Part shown: positions 35,327 through 44,138 of the stretch, one piece after another | How positions within the stretch are numbered: the stretch's first letter is position 1 | How the letters are laid out: every line of letters starts with the position of its first letter | Source: Clostridia bacterium | GTDB taxonomy: Bacteria; Bacillota; Clostridia; Oscillospirales; Acutalibacteraceae | Assembly (NCBI GenBank): GCA_017516965.1 | Contig: JAFXAP010000003.1 | Span: 21,113-85,112, forward strand | DNA: 64,000 bases | Reading direction: 5' to 3' | Made by a program: the position numbers and the translations under genes | Notes under the pieces: model-generated | Databases searched by the model: none | The model's input: only the letters and a program-made list of their open reading frames with translations | Told to the model about the DNA's origin: nothing

Positions 35327-38300
35327 ATGAAAAAAATACTTAGCAATGGCAAAGTAATTGTTTCATTCATCTCGGTGTTCGCAATATTGGCAGTTTCACT
35401 ATTGTCAATGTTTACAGGCGTTTCCTTTATGGCAGCAGCCGAAGGCGATACCGACACAGGCGTTGTTACATACCCAATAGGCGGCAAGTATGAAGCCGAC
35501 TATAAAGAGGTAAAAACTCCTGGTATTGAGTATGTTGCAGTTGATCCTGCCAAGAAAACCAAGACCGATTTATTTACCGGTTTTGAAACTGATTTCTGTG
35601 TTAATCCCAACACAGAAGGTAACGGTACTGCAGGTAATCCTTACATCATTAAAACTGCTAACCAGTTTGCAGCAGTTGTAACATGTCAACTTAAGGATGC
35701 CTCAGACAACTGGATTGACACTGACGGTCTTTACTTCAAGATTGCTGATAATATTAAGGGCTTTAACCTTAAAAACACAAATTGCGATGTTGATTTCAGT
35801 AAAGACACCCTTACTGCAAAAGATGTTGAAAATGCTCTTAAAAACCTTGAAGTTCCCTCAGATCTCAAGTGGGAAAACAAGAGCGGCAAACCGTTTAAAG
35901 GTCGCTTTGACGGTAACGGCGCTCAGGTTTACGGTCTTAAGGGTGATGCCGGTTATACCGCTATTTTCCCAAAAATAGGCGGTAATATCACTGTTAAAAA
36001 CCTTACAGTTAAAAACTGTTACTTTATCGGTAATAACGTTTCTGCATTGTTTGGCGCTAACATGAATCCTGGCAAATCATCTACATTTAACACTAGGCAC
36101 AATTTGTATAACTGTCAAGTGTACAACAACGTTATAGTTTGTACCTTTGCTACTGATGAAGCTATTCAAAAAGCTGGTGTGCTTATCGGTCAGTCAGAAT
36201 GGCCAACCGAATCTAACCTTGTGTTAAATGACTGCTTGGTATACGGTAACGTTGCAAAGCACGCTGAAAATGATGACAATAACCCTGACAACCGTAACAT
36301 TACCTACGGTATGGTTGGTAACTTGCATCGTAATCTATCATTTATGGTTTACAACTCTATCTTGATGGATTCAGCTCCTCACGCGCTTTACCATGGTTCT
36401 AACGCTCATCTTACAGCTGTATCAAACAATATGTACACAAACATGATGTATACAGCTCCTACTCCGTGGGAAAACGTTGACTATAATAAAAATGGTGGTA
36501 TGTGGAAATACGTTTACACCTATACAGTCTCTGGTGGAGTAGTAAACGTTAAGTTCGACAGATTTAACAAAGATGGCGTTAGCGATGTTGATTACGGAAA
36601 AGGTTATAATCGCACTTTGGCCAATACCCAGATTTTTGTTGTAAATAAAAAAGACATAACGGGTACTAAAGTACTCGAGGGCTTAAGCTCAGAGAGATGG
36701 ACCTATAACAAAAACGGTTACCCAACACCAAAGATTTATAAGGTTCGTGAGTACTCTGAAGGCACCAACTGGTCAGGTGAAAAGGCTGTTCAGTTTGGTG
36801 AAGGTGAAGGTACCACTTCTGCTCCTTACACAATAGCTACTGCCGAAGAGTTGGCTCTTATGCTTATAGAGCCGGTTGCCGGTGCTTGCTATAAGCTTAT
36901 TGCTGATATCGAAATTAATGATACCTCTGTTGAAAACTGGACCAAAACTGCTAAAAAGTGGTTCACATCAAATGACGTTCCCGCATTTGAAGCTTCACTT
37001 GATGGTGACGGTCATACCGTAAGCGGTATTTATTATGATGGTAAACAATCAGGTGAATATGCAGGTCTTATTCCTGTAATTGGTAACACTGCAGAAATTC
37101 GCAACATCAAGATTGCTAATTCTTACATTGCTGCTAAAAAAGGTTATGCAGGTGCGCTTGCAGGTGCAGTTGCTGACAAATGCGGCAAAGCACTTAAGTT
37201 TGATGCTTGTACAATTGAAGACACTGTTGAATTTGCCGGCAAAGCTAAATTTGGCGGTATGGTTGGTAAACTTGGTTACAGTATGATTCACATTAATGAC
37301 TGTATCTCAAAAACCAATGGTCTCTTTAACACAGTAACAGGTATTGCAAAGGTTAAACGTTCAGTTTCTGTTGGCGCAAATATTGCCAGTGGTGAATTTA
37401 ATGCTGATGATATTAAGGCTGAAAATGTTTATACCGATACTGAATCTACCATTGCAGGTGTAACTGTTGTTCCTGCAGATGCTATGAAGGGCGCCGGCGC
37501 GGCTGACGCTATGCCTGGTCTTAACTTCCCAACATCTTGGAAAGTTACTGATGACAGTTATCCCACACCTACAGGTGTTGCAGCATCTGCTGAAGGTATA
37601 GTAGGCGAGGCTTGGTCTGGTTCTATTGCAACAAGTTATGCTCTCGCTTATGAAAACCCCAACAAGTCTGGTGAAAAATGGGTAGGCGACGGTTCTAAAG
37701 AATATCCTTACATAATCGAAACTGCTGAGCAGTTGGCATATTTCGTTTGGAAGGGTGAAAAAGGTACCAAAGATAAAATAGTAAATGTTAAACTTGCTGC
37801 TGATATCTACCTTAGCGACGTTGAGTGCAAACTTTGGGAAGATAAGGTTGGTGGTACCAACTGGTTTACCCAAAGGACTACACAGTCTTACAATAATATG
37901 ATGGGTATTGACTTTGACGGCGACGGCTATGTAATTCACGGCTTGTTCATTGATTACTCACTCTCTAAGGGTGACTATATCCGCGCTGGTTTGTTCCCAA
38001 TGTTAGGCGCGTATTCAACCGTTCGAAACGTTGGTCTTTCTAACGCGTATATGGTTGGTCGCACCAATGACGCTACATATCGTGACGTTGTTGGCGGCTT
38101 TGTAGGTTGTACCGAAGATTTTGATAAGTTCTTAAACCTCAACTCACACGATGCTGAGGCCAATAAGATAAAACTCCAAGACCCTGCAAACGACTATGAA
38201 AATATGGCAGTTAAATTTAAAAACTGCTTTATCGACCATAGAAGTTATATTTCAGCATACTGCACCGGTGGTTTTACTGGCGAACCTTATGCTGCTCCAA

Positions 38301-39631
38301 TCATTGAAAACTGTATCTTTACAGGTACTATAGGCGGCCATCAAGACCCATACTACACAGGTGTTTTAACAGGTTGTGACTCAACCAACGGCTCACAAAT
38401 CAGAAACACTGTTGTATTCCCTGTAGGCGGTCAGACAAAGCTTATAGGTGGCTCTGGTGGTTCTAGCTGGCGTAGTTCACCAATTTACTACGTAACACAC
38501 GCTACTAACGTTTACTACTTTGCAACAACTCAGTCATACGGTGGTACATTTAAGAAGCTTTCTAATCCAAACCAACGTGTTGGCGAAGAAGCAATGATTG
38601 CAATGCCGCTTCTCGACTGGGATGAAACCTGGCGTACTGTAGATGGCGGTACACCACTACTTCGTATATTTGATAAAAACCGTTCTGAAGAACAAGTAAA
38701 TGACGAAAACAATAAGCGTGTAAAGGTTATCGCTGAGTACTTCTCATTGGTTGACTATACACCTCCTTCAACTACACTTTCATTTGAAACAATGGCGCCC
38801 GCAGCAGACGTTGAGGCACCTCCAGCAGTTGAAGCTCCTATGTATTCTGACCTTAAACCATTGCCGGTACTTTCACGTGACGGTTATGAATTCTTAGGTT
38901 GGTTTGTATTTGATGACCCTGCAATTCCTTATGAATACTCATATCATCCACCTCGTGACCTTACACTTTATGCTGGTTGGAAACAGTTGGGTGTTGTTCA
39001 GACATTTGACGAATATCCTAACACAATTTGGGATTTTGATTCTAACTTCTGGACTCTTAACCAGCCTGGTGCAAAGGGCGGTTACAAGAATGAATATGTT
39101 CGTAACGGTAGTAAATCAATGCACCTTTTAGGCGAAACATCTAGTTCGGTTGACTGTTTGCTTAACTATGAGCAAATGCTTACCCCAGGTAAGTCATATA
39201 CATTGTCTTTCTGGGTAAACACTGATAAGGATGATAACCCTGCGACACTTCTTTCACTTGTTCATAACAGCAAACCTGACTACCTTAACAGCACAGTTGC
39301 TATAGAAAACATTGCTGTAGTTAAGGGTCTTAAGGTTGGTAAGTGGGTACAATATACTTACTCATTCACCGCGCAGACTAAGTGGGTATCACTTAGAGCT
39401 ACAGGCGCTGCAAGTCTTTGGTTTGATGACGTTATTATGGCTGAGCTTGATGCTCCACTGGCTACATCTAACATTGCTGCTAAATCAGCAATAACAGGTG
39501 TAAACGGCGGAACATTGGCGCCAAAGGCCAGCAATACTGTTTCGGTTGCAGTTCTTATTTCAGTTGTTATGACCTGCGCAGTTGTGGCAGTTCTTTCAAG
39601 AAAAGACCGTAACGAAGTTGTAGAAGACTAA
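35327..39631 (+). CDS. Large beta-helix-type surface protein with C-terminal CBM-like domain and membrane anchor
   Basis: 1434 residues from ATG 35327. A signal peptide (VIVSFISVFAILAVSLLSMF) precedes three related modules at about 85-430, 480-730 and 790-1110. Each opens with a G-x-G...PYII-x-TA-x-(E/Q)-(L/F)-A pattern and contains a GLUG-like DGDGHTVSGIYYDG strand set, indicating a right-handed beta-helix. A Listeria/Bacteroides (InlB B-type) repeat follows (VLSRDGYEFLGWFVFDD, LTLYAGWKQLG), then a CenC-like beta-sandwich (about 1225-1380) and a final hydrophobic helix with SRKDRNEVVED, a membrane anchor without LPXTG. The first module is copied in the gene at 61.3 kb. A role in binding plant polysaccharide is inferred from context. 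Confidence 0.85.
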   Translation: MKKILSNGKVIVSFISVFAILAVSLLSMFTGVSFMAAAEGDTDTGVVTYPIGGKYEADYKEVKTPGIEYVAVDPAKKTKTDLFTGFETDFCVNPNTEGNGTAGNPYIIKTANQFAAVVTCQLKDASDNWIDTDGLYFKIADNIKGFNLKNTNCDVDFSKDTLTAKDVENALKNLEVPSDLKWENKSGKPFKGRFDGNGAQVYGLKGDAGYTAIFPKIGGNITVKNLTVKNCYFIGNNVSALFGANMNPGKSSTFNTRHNLYNCQVYNNVIVCTFATDEAIQKAGVLIGQSEWPTESNLVLNDCLVYGNVAKHAENDDNNPDNRNITYGMVGNLHRNLSFMVYNSILMDSAPHALYHGSNAHLTAVSNNMYTNMMYTAPTPWENVDYNKNGGMWKYVYTYTVSGGVVNVKFDRFNKDGVSDVDYGKGYNRTLANTQIFVVNKKDITGTKVLEGLSSERWTYNKNGYPTPKIYKVREYSEGTNWSGEKAVQFGEGEGTTSAPYTIATAEELALMLIEPVAGACYKLIADIEINDTSVENWTKTAKKWFTSNDVPAFEASLDGDGHTVSGIYYDGKQSGEYAGLIPVIGNTAEIRNIKIANSYIAAKKGYAGALAGAVADKCGKALKFDACTIEDTVEFAGKAKFGGMVGKLGYSMIHINDCISKTNGLFNTVTGIAKVKRSVSVGANIASGEFNADDIKAENVYTDTESTIAGVTVVPADAMKGAGAADAMPGLNFPTSWKVTDDSYPTPTGVAASAEGIVGEAWSGSIATSYALAYENPNKSGEKWVGDGSKEYPYIIETAEQLAYFVWKGEKGTKDKIVNVKLAADIYLSDVECKLWEDKVGGTNWFTQRTTQSYNNMMGIDFDGDGYVIHGLFIDYSLSKGDYIRAGLFPMLGAYSTVRNVGLSNAYMVGRTNDATYRDVVGGFVGCTEDFDKFLNLNSHDAEANKIKLQDPANDYENMAVKFKNCFIDHRSYISAYCTGGFTGEPYAAPIIENCIFTGTIGGHQDPYYTGVLTGCDSTNGSQIRNTVVFPVGGQTKLIGGSGGSSWRSSPIYYVTHATNVYYFATTQSYGGTFKKLSNPNQRVGEEAMIAMPLLDWDETWRTVDGGTPLLRIFDKNRSEEQVNDENNKRVKVIAEYFSLVDYTPPSTTLSFETMAPAADVEAPPAVEAPMYSDLKPLPVLSRDGYEFLGWFVFDDPAIPYEYSYHPPRDLTLYAGWKQLGVVQTFDEYPNTIWDFDSNFWTLNQPGAKGGYKNEYVRNGSKSMHLLGETSSSVDCLLNYEQMLTPGKSYTLSFWVNTDKDDNPATLLSLVHNSKPDYLNSTVAIENIAVVKGLKVGKWVQYTYSFTAQTKWVSLRATGAASLWFDDVIMAELDAPLATSNIAAKSAITGVNGGTLAPKASNTVSVAVLISVVMTCAVVAVLSRKDRNEVVED
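35549..36758 (+). repeat. Copy 1 of a 1.2-kb duplicated segment
   Basis: Aligns with 61457-62666 at a constant offset of 25,908 bp, so no net insertion or deletion. The first ~450 bp are almost identical (I count roughly eight to ten substitutions); divergence rises afterwards. Both copies lie inside surface-protein genes in the same frame. Confidence 0.95.
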
Positions 39632-39652
39632 TTGGAAAGGATGGGTTTACTG

Positions 39653-42166
39653 ATGAAATTTAATAGTTCTATAAAAAGATTTGCCTGTCTTCTTCTTGCA
39701 CTTCTAATGCTTCTTGGTGTAGTTGGCTGTAAAGACAAGACCAAAAAGAAGAAAAAGGTAATTAAGAAAAAGGTTATTGTTGTTCAGGATGACGAAGCAG
39801 GAAATAATATCATTTATTTACCTGGAAACAACAATAACAACAACAATAACAATAATAGCGGCAACAATAATTTTGATGACGGCAACAACAATTTTGATGA
39901 CGGCAACAATAATTTTGATGACGGTAACGGTGACAACAACGGTAATGATGATAACAATAACGACAATGACGTTATTGTTACCACCAGACCGGAGCGTTCA
40001 CTTCCTACAGCCGCTGAAGCTGGTATTGTAATTCTTGACGATCCTATCGTTGATGAATTTGACCACGTGTACAAAAACTATAAATTTACAAACAAACATG
40101 TAATTGTTTATGGTTATACTGAGTGGGAAGATCGTTATGAAGGCTATAAAGATGCTAAAGATCTTGGTAAAACTCCCACCGACAAAAATGCTAATGCTAT
40201 AAAGTACACTCAAGAAAACCTTATCGCTGCTCAGGATATTCAAACTTGGGTAAAAGACAATTACAACTTCAATCTTGAGGTTGTTCGTGATACTGTTTAT
40301 AAAGAGCAAATTGGTAATAAATATACAGGTAATGAACCTAAGATTATTATCGGTGATTGCTTGTACCACACATCAAAACTTGCTGAAAACAAGTTTGAGG
40401 TTAAGGTTGTTGGTGATGACCTTGTATTTGACGGCGGTCACTTTGCGCTTGTTGAATCAGCAGTTGACTGGTTCCGTTCTGTTGAGGTAAAGAGTGGCAA
40501 GGTTGCTTGCCTTACAAGCAAAAACAAGGAATTTAAATCACAGATTACTCTTGATGGCAAAACCTATGACTATATCTGGGGCGACGAATTCGACGGTTAT
40601 GAATTCAACGACAATGAAAAATGGGCTCAGTCAACATTTGGTCTTGAACGTCAGGACGATATGGCTAACATTTTTGAAGATCCTAAGTTCCAGTATGTTG
40701 AAAACGGTAAGGTTCGACTTACAGGTGACCGTTACTATGATGAAGGTAGCAGTGTAATCGGTTATGCAACATCAGGTCAGATTGATACAAACTCATCTGC
40801 TGTATTTAGAAATGGTTACTTTGAGTTCTATGCTCGTTTACCATACAGACGCGGTGGTTTCCCGGCTATCTGGACAATGACTGCCGATGCAGGTGGTTTG
40901 TCTGGCGCTAACGCAGTTCCAAACCTTAACAAGAACGACGGTTACGGTCTTTACAGAGATCGTGTTTGGGACCTTGAATTTGACTTGTTTGAATCATTTG
41001 CTGACGCTGACCATATGACCACCACTATCCATAAGTGGTACACACCAAAATACACCGGTCCTAATGATTATAATAACCGAACAAGTTTTGGTGAGGGCAA
41101 CAGCAAAAATTGGGAAGACCTTACTCTTGAAGAGGAAAGAATGGTTGCAGCCGATTTAGCAAACAGAAACGGAAATTCCGAAGAACGTACTAACTGGGAA
41201 TATGCAGATCCTACCAACCGCGCAAAAGATTGGTGGAAAGCTTGTAACCTTCATAAGACTGATAAGTCTGGTGCTGACCGTTGCCTTTGCTATTACTACG
41301 TTAACTCTAAGGGCGAAAAAGACCTTCAGATTAACTACAACGGTCAAGAGGTTTGGATTTGTGAATCTTTAGCAAATCAGCAAATTATTGATATTGCTTC
41401 AGGTGAATATAAACTAAACGCTGACGGTAACGAAATCATTGCTACCAAGGGCGACTTGAGAAAATTTGACTATAATAATAGAAAAGCTCAGGCAGAAAAA
41501 CTTGGTATAGAATTTACCGAAAAGTTTGAAAAGCAAGAGGGCGACGAAACAGAAGCAACCTTGCAGGAACTTATTTCTGCAGGTTATTTAAAGGCTGCTC
41601 ACGTTCGTCAAAAGATTCTCTTTAACTTTAGTGAAAACGATGTTGTTGATACATTCAAATATCGCTTAAGTCCATTTACCAATATGAGCAATGGTATGAA
41701 TACCTATGCATATTCATTCTCATATACAGGTACTCCAAGTAACAGACGTGAAGATCCTGATGGTATGTACGGTGACTGGAGATGGTATTTCGATGAAGAA
41801 ACCATTAACAACGAATATCACCTATATGCATTCAAATACACATCTGATCACTGTGCTGTTTATATGGACGGTGAAAAGTTCCTTGACTTTGACTGGGATC
41901 CTGCATATGACTATAAGGATCTTGACGGCGACGGCAAGGGTGATGACATCAGCCGTAACAACAACGGTGTTGGATTTAACTTCTGGCAGTACTTCCTCGT
42001 AGATATGATGATTTACACACCAGGTAACTTCGCTATTGACTATGCTCGTAAGATTCAGCCAGGCGACTGCCCATTCCATCTCTATATCGACTATGTTCGT
42101 TTCTATCAAGATTTGGATGATCCTTCACAGGCTGTTCACTACCTTAACGGCACTGGCGTTAAATAA
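39653..42166 (+). CDS. GH16-family glycoside hydrolase lipoprotein
   Basis: 837 residues from ATG 39653; ATG 39641 lies directly on the GGAAAGG RBS and gives no better signal peptide. Lipobox VVGC at C26, then Lys-rich and Asn/Asp-rich linkers (about 30-115). The GH16 domain begins near WGDEFDGYEFND (about 312) and contains E442-F-D444-L-F-E447, the E-x-D-x-x-E catalytic motif of bulged GH16 enzymes such as laminarinases and lichenases. A ~230-residue insertion (about 455-680) separates this from the C-terminal strands (YHLYAFKYTSDHCAVYMDGEK). It should cut beta-1,3 or mixed-linkage glucan (or another GH16 substrate) at the cell surface. It is 21 bp after the surface protein gene. Confidence 0.87.
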   Translation: MKFNSSIKRFACLLLALLMLLGVVGCKDKTKKKKKVIKKKVIVVQDDEAGNNIIYLPGNNNNNNNNNNSGNNNFDDGNNNFDDGNNNFDDGNGDNNGNDDNNNDNDVIVTTRPERSLPTAAEAGIVILDDPIVDEFDHVYKNYKFTNKHVIVYGYTEWEDRYEGYKDAKDLGKTPTDKNANAIKYTQENLIAAQDIQTWVKDNYNFNLEVVRDTVYKEQIGNKYTGNEPKIIIGDCLYHTSKLAENKFEVKVVGDDLVFDGGHFALVESAVDWFRSVEVKSGKVACLTSKNKEFKSQITLDGKTYDYIWGDEFDGYEFNDNEKWAQSTFGLERQDDMANIFEDPKFQYVENGKVRLTGDRYYDEGSSVIGYATSGQIDTNSSAVFRNGYFEFYARLPYRRGGFPAIWTMTADAGGLSGANAVPNLNKNDGYGLYRDRVWDLEFDLFESFADADHMTTTIHKWYTPKYTGPNDYNNRTSFGEGNSKNWEDLTLEEERMVAADLANRNGNSEERTNWEYADPTNRAKDWWKACNLHKTDKSGADRCLCYYYVNSKGEKDLQINYNGQEVWICESLANQQIIDIASGEYKLNADGNEIIATKGDLRKFDYNNRKAQAEKLGIEFTEKFEKQEGDETEATLQELISAGYLKAAHVRQKILFNFSENDVVDTFKYRLSPFTNMSNGMNTYAYSFSYTGTPSNRREDPDGMYGDWRWYFDEETINNEYHLYAFKYTSDHCAVYMDGEKFLDFDWDPAYDYKDLDGDGKGDDISRNNNGVGFNFWQYFLVDMMIYTPGNFAIDYARKIQPGDCPFHLYIDYVRFYQDLDDPSQAVHYLNGTGVK
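39860..39922 (+). repeat. Three 21-bp tandem repeats in the linker of the GH16 lipoprotein
   Basis: Units 39860-39880, 39881-39901 and 39902-39922 each encode Gly-Asn-Asn-Asn-Phe-Asp-Asp with one synonymous difference. An AAC/AAT (Asn) run precedes them. Confidence 0.95.
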
Positions 42167-42175
42167 TTAAATCTT

Positions 42176-42207
42176 AAAAAAACAGACCCGAAAGGGTCTG
42201 TTTTTTT
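42176..42207 (+). terminator. Terminator at the end of the uptake locus
   Basis: AACAGACCC (42181-42189), GAAA tetraloop, GGGTCTGTT (42194-42202), then T5; preceded by A5. Confidence 0.94.
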
Positions 42208-42237
42208 GCCCAAATTTGTCATTTTAAATAAAAATAC

Positions 42238-42266
42238 TTGACAACTGTTAATAAATAATGTATATT
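42238..42266 (+). promoter_or_regulatory. Promoter of the sigma factor gene
   Basis: TTGACA (42238-42243), 17-bp spacer, TATATT (42261-42266). A second TATAAT at 42270-42275 is too far from this -35 box. Confidence 0.75.
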
Positions 42267-42299
42267 TAATATAATATTGGTGAGTATTGTGGAGTTTTA

Positions 42300-42848
42300 A
42301 TGCAAGAAGTATTTTCAGATAATCAATTGGTTGATTTTATTAACAAAGGTGAATATAAGTATTTGCAAATACTTATCAACCGATATATGCCATATATCAT
42401 AAACGTTTCATCACGTTATAATGGTGGTGGGCTTGACACTGAGGATTTTATTCAAGAGGGTATATTGGCAATTTTTTCTGCCGTTAAAACCTTTGACGCT
42501 GATAAAGCTTCCTTTAAAACCTTTGTGAGTATTTGTATTAACAGAGCAATGTCGTCAGCGCTTTCGCGTACCTGTGGTGCGGCAAAACATATTCCTGAAA
42601 GTTTAATTTCTTCGATTGATGATGTTGAACTTACCGATTGTGCCAACCCAGAAAGCATACTTATTGAAAAAGAAGATTTTATTGATTTAGAGCAAACCAT
42701 CAAACAGCAATCTTCAGATTTTGAATATCAAGTGCTTTGCGAATTTTTAAGCGGAAAAAGTTATTCTGATATTTCATCAGTACTTGGTGTTACCGAAAAA
42801 TCGGTTGACAATGCTCTAAGACGCATTCGTTCAAAAATTAAAAAGTAA
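42300..42848 (+). CDS. Sigma-70 family RNA polymerase sigma factor, SigH-like
   Basis: 182 residues. Region 2 is visible as LDTEDFIQEGILAIFSAVKTF and FKTFVSICINRAMSSAL. The interdomain segment has KHIPESLISSIDD, similar to the HIPLNSY-type stretch of SigH. Region 4 is FEYQVLCEFLSGKSYSDISSVLGVTEKSVDNALRRIRSKI, close in pattern to the SVDNALQRVKRK ending of Bacillus SigH. SigH is ~218 residues, so this one is shorter. It is not in the usual SigH context (near secE-nusG), so it may be a SigH paralogue. Confidence 0.82.
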   Translation: MQEVFSDNQLVDFINKGEYKYLQILINRYMPYIINVSSRYNGGGLDTEDFIQEGILAIFSAVKTFDADKASFKTFVSICINRAMSSALSRTCGAAKHIPESLISSIDDVELTDCANPESILIEKEDFIDLEQTIKQQSSDFEYQVLCEFLSGKSYSDISSVLGVTEKSVDNALRRIRSKIKK

Positions 42849-42873
42849 ATTACGGGTTTTCCCGTATATATAT

Positions 42874-42943
42874 GCCCAAGTAGTTTAAGTAGGCAAAGCG
42901 TTGTGTAATAGCAAAGATGTCGGTGCGATTCCGTCCGGGGCTA
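42874..42943 (+). pseudogene. Degenerate tRNA-like sequence
   Basis: A ~70-nt stretch with tRNA-like order. D-arm-like GTTT (42883-42886) and AAGC (42896-42899) enclose a GG-containing loop. A T-arm-like CGG-TGCGATT-CCG (42921-42933) is followed by CGGGGCTA resembling a 3' acceptor strand. The 5' GCCCAAG pairs poorly with it, the anticodon stem is broken and the region is about 4 nt short. Probably a tRNA relic or a chance/leader structure. A small TACGGG/CCCGTA hairpin (42851-42866) lies just before it. Confidence 0.3.
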
Positions 42944-42970
42944 ATCCTAAAATCAAGAGAGGTAAAAGAG

Positions 42971-43270
42971 ATGTTTGAAGACAAGACCCTAGTTTGCAAA
43001 GAATGCGGAGAAGAATTCGTATTTACTGCAAGAGAGCAGGAATTTTATGCGGAGAAAGGTTTCGAAAACGAACCGCAGAGATGCAAACCCTGCCGCGACA
43101 AGCGTAAAAATGCAGGAAGGGCACCCCGTGAGATGCACGAAGCTGTTTGCGCAGCATGTGGCGGTGTAGCACGTGTACCATTTGTTCCGCGTGATGACCG
43201 TCCGGTTTATTGCAGCGAATGTTTTGCAAAAATGAAAGAAGAGGAAACTGCAGCAGCAGATGCCGAATAA
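42971..43270 (+). CDS. Zinc-ribbon domain protein
   Basis: 99 residues from ATG 42971 with AGAGGT at 42957-42962; the frame is open upstream through the tRNA-like region but lacks an RBS there. Four CxxC knuckles at C9/C12, C38/C41, C60/C63 and C81/C84 indicate two zinc ribbons. The first half matches the short clostridial family with KTLVCKECGEEFVFTAREQ and FYAEKGFENEPQRCKPC. A nucleic-acid or protein-binding role is likely; no specific function is known to me. Acidic C-terminal tail. Confidence 0.85.
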   Translation: MFEDKTLVCKECGEEFVFTAREQEFYAEKGFENEPQRCKPCRDKRKNAGRAPREMHEAVCAACGGVARVPFVPRDDRPVYCSECFAKMKEEETAAADAE

Positions 43271-43280
43271 TTCGACTTCA

Positions 43281-43308
43281 AGCCACACTAATTTAGTGTG
43301 GCTTTTTC
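43281..43308 (+). terminator. Terminator of the zinc-ribbon gene
   Basis: AGCCACACT (43281-43289) / AGTGTGGCT (43295-43303) with loop AATTT, then TTTT. Confidence 0.9.
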
Positions 43309-43445
43309 CTTACATTTAGTGTATAATACTTTTTGTAACTAATAATTCACACTTTTTTAATATTATAGACTAAAAATTGTTTTATTATATAATTGTTATA
43401 ATAAAAATTTTGTTTACACTTTATTTTGGGGAGGGTATTTTTACT

Positions 43446-44135
43446 ATGGAAAACAAAAAAATTCTTATAGTTGATGACGATGAAAATATATGCGAACTTT
43501 TGCGTCTTTATCTTCAGAAAGACGGGTTTGACACCGTTGTTGCAAATAACGGTTCACAAGCCATAACACTCGCCCAGGTTGAAAAACCCGACCTTGTTTT
43601 GCTGGATATTATGATGTCTGTGCTTGACGGTTGGCAGGTTTGCCGTGAGATAAGAAAAACTTCTGATGTTCCTATAATTATGCTTACTGCAAAGAGCGAA
43701 ACCTTTGACAAGGTTTTAGGGTTGGAACTTGGAGCCGATGATTACGTTACCAAACCTTTTGAGTCAAAAGAGGTTGTAGCGCGTATTAAAGCAGTGCTTC
43801 GCAGAACTGGTGAAAATGCAAAAAGTGAAAAAACCAAGGTGGTTTATTTTGATAAGCTTGTTATTAACATTACTAACTATGAATTAATAGTTAATGATGT
43901 TCAAATTGACACTCCACCAAAAGAACTCGAACTTATATACCATCTTGCAAGTAATCCAAACCGCGTTTACACACGTGACCAGTTGCTTGACGAGGTTTGG
44001 GGTTTTGACTATTACGGCGATTCGCGCACGGTTGATGTTCATGTTAAAAGACTGCGTGAAAAACTTGAGGGTGTATCGCAAAAATGGTCGCTTAAAACCG
44101 TTTGGGGCGTTGGCTATAAATTTGAGGTAAAATAA
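43446..44135 (+). CDS. OmpR-family response regulator
   Basis: 229 residues from ATG 43446, set by the strong RBS GGGGAGGG at 43428-43435. Receiver domain with acidic pocket DDD at 10-12, phospho-acceptor D54 (LVLLDIMM), switch residue in MLTAKSE and KPF lysine. The C-terminal winged helix has DQLLDEVWGFDYYGDSRTVD and VKTVWGVGYKF-type ends. It pairs with the histidine kinase gene 3 bp downstream. Targets are unknown; htrA downstream suggests envelope stress. Confidence 0.95.
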   Translation: MENKKILIVDDDENICELLRLYLQKDGFDTVVANNGSQAITLAQVEKPDLVLLDIMMSVLDGWQVCREIRKTSDVPIIMLTAKSETFDKVLGLELGADDYVTKPFESKEVVARIKAVLRRTGENAKSEKTKVVYFDKLVINITNYELIVNDVQIDTPPKELELIYHLASNPNRVYTRDQLLDEVWGFDYYGDSRTVDVHVKRLREKLEGVSQKWSLKTVWGVGYKFEVK

Positions 44136-44138
44136 ACT

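Noticed and set aside
42917-42970. Upstream extension of the zinc-ribbon gene through the tRNA-like region
   Set aside because: No RBS for the earlier ATG, while AGAGGT is placed for ATG 42971; the extra residues do not resemble the family.
43322-43402. Several TATAAT boxes upstream of the response regulator
   Set aside because: None has a recognisable -35 at 16-18 bp, so no promoter is claimed although one must be nearby.
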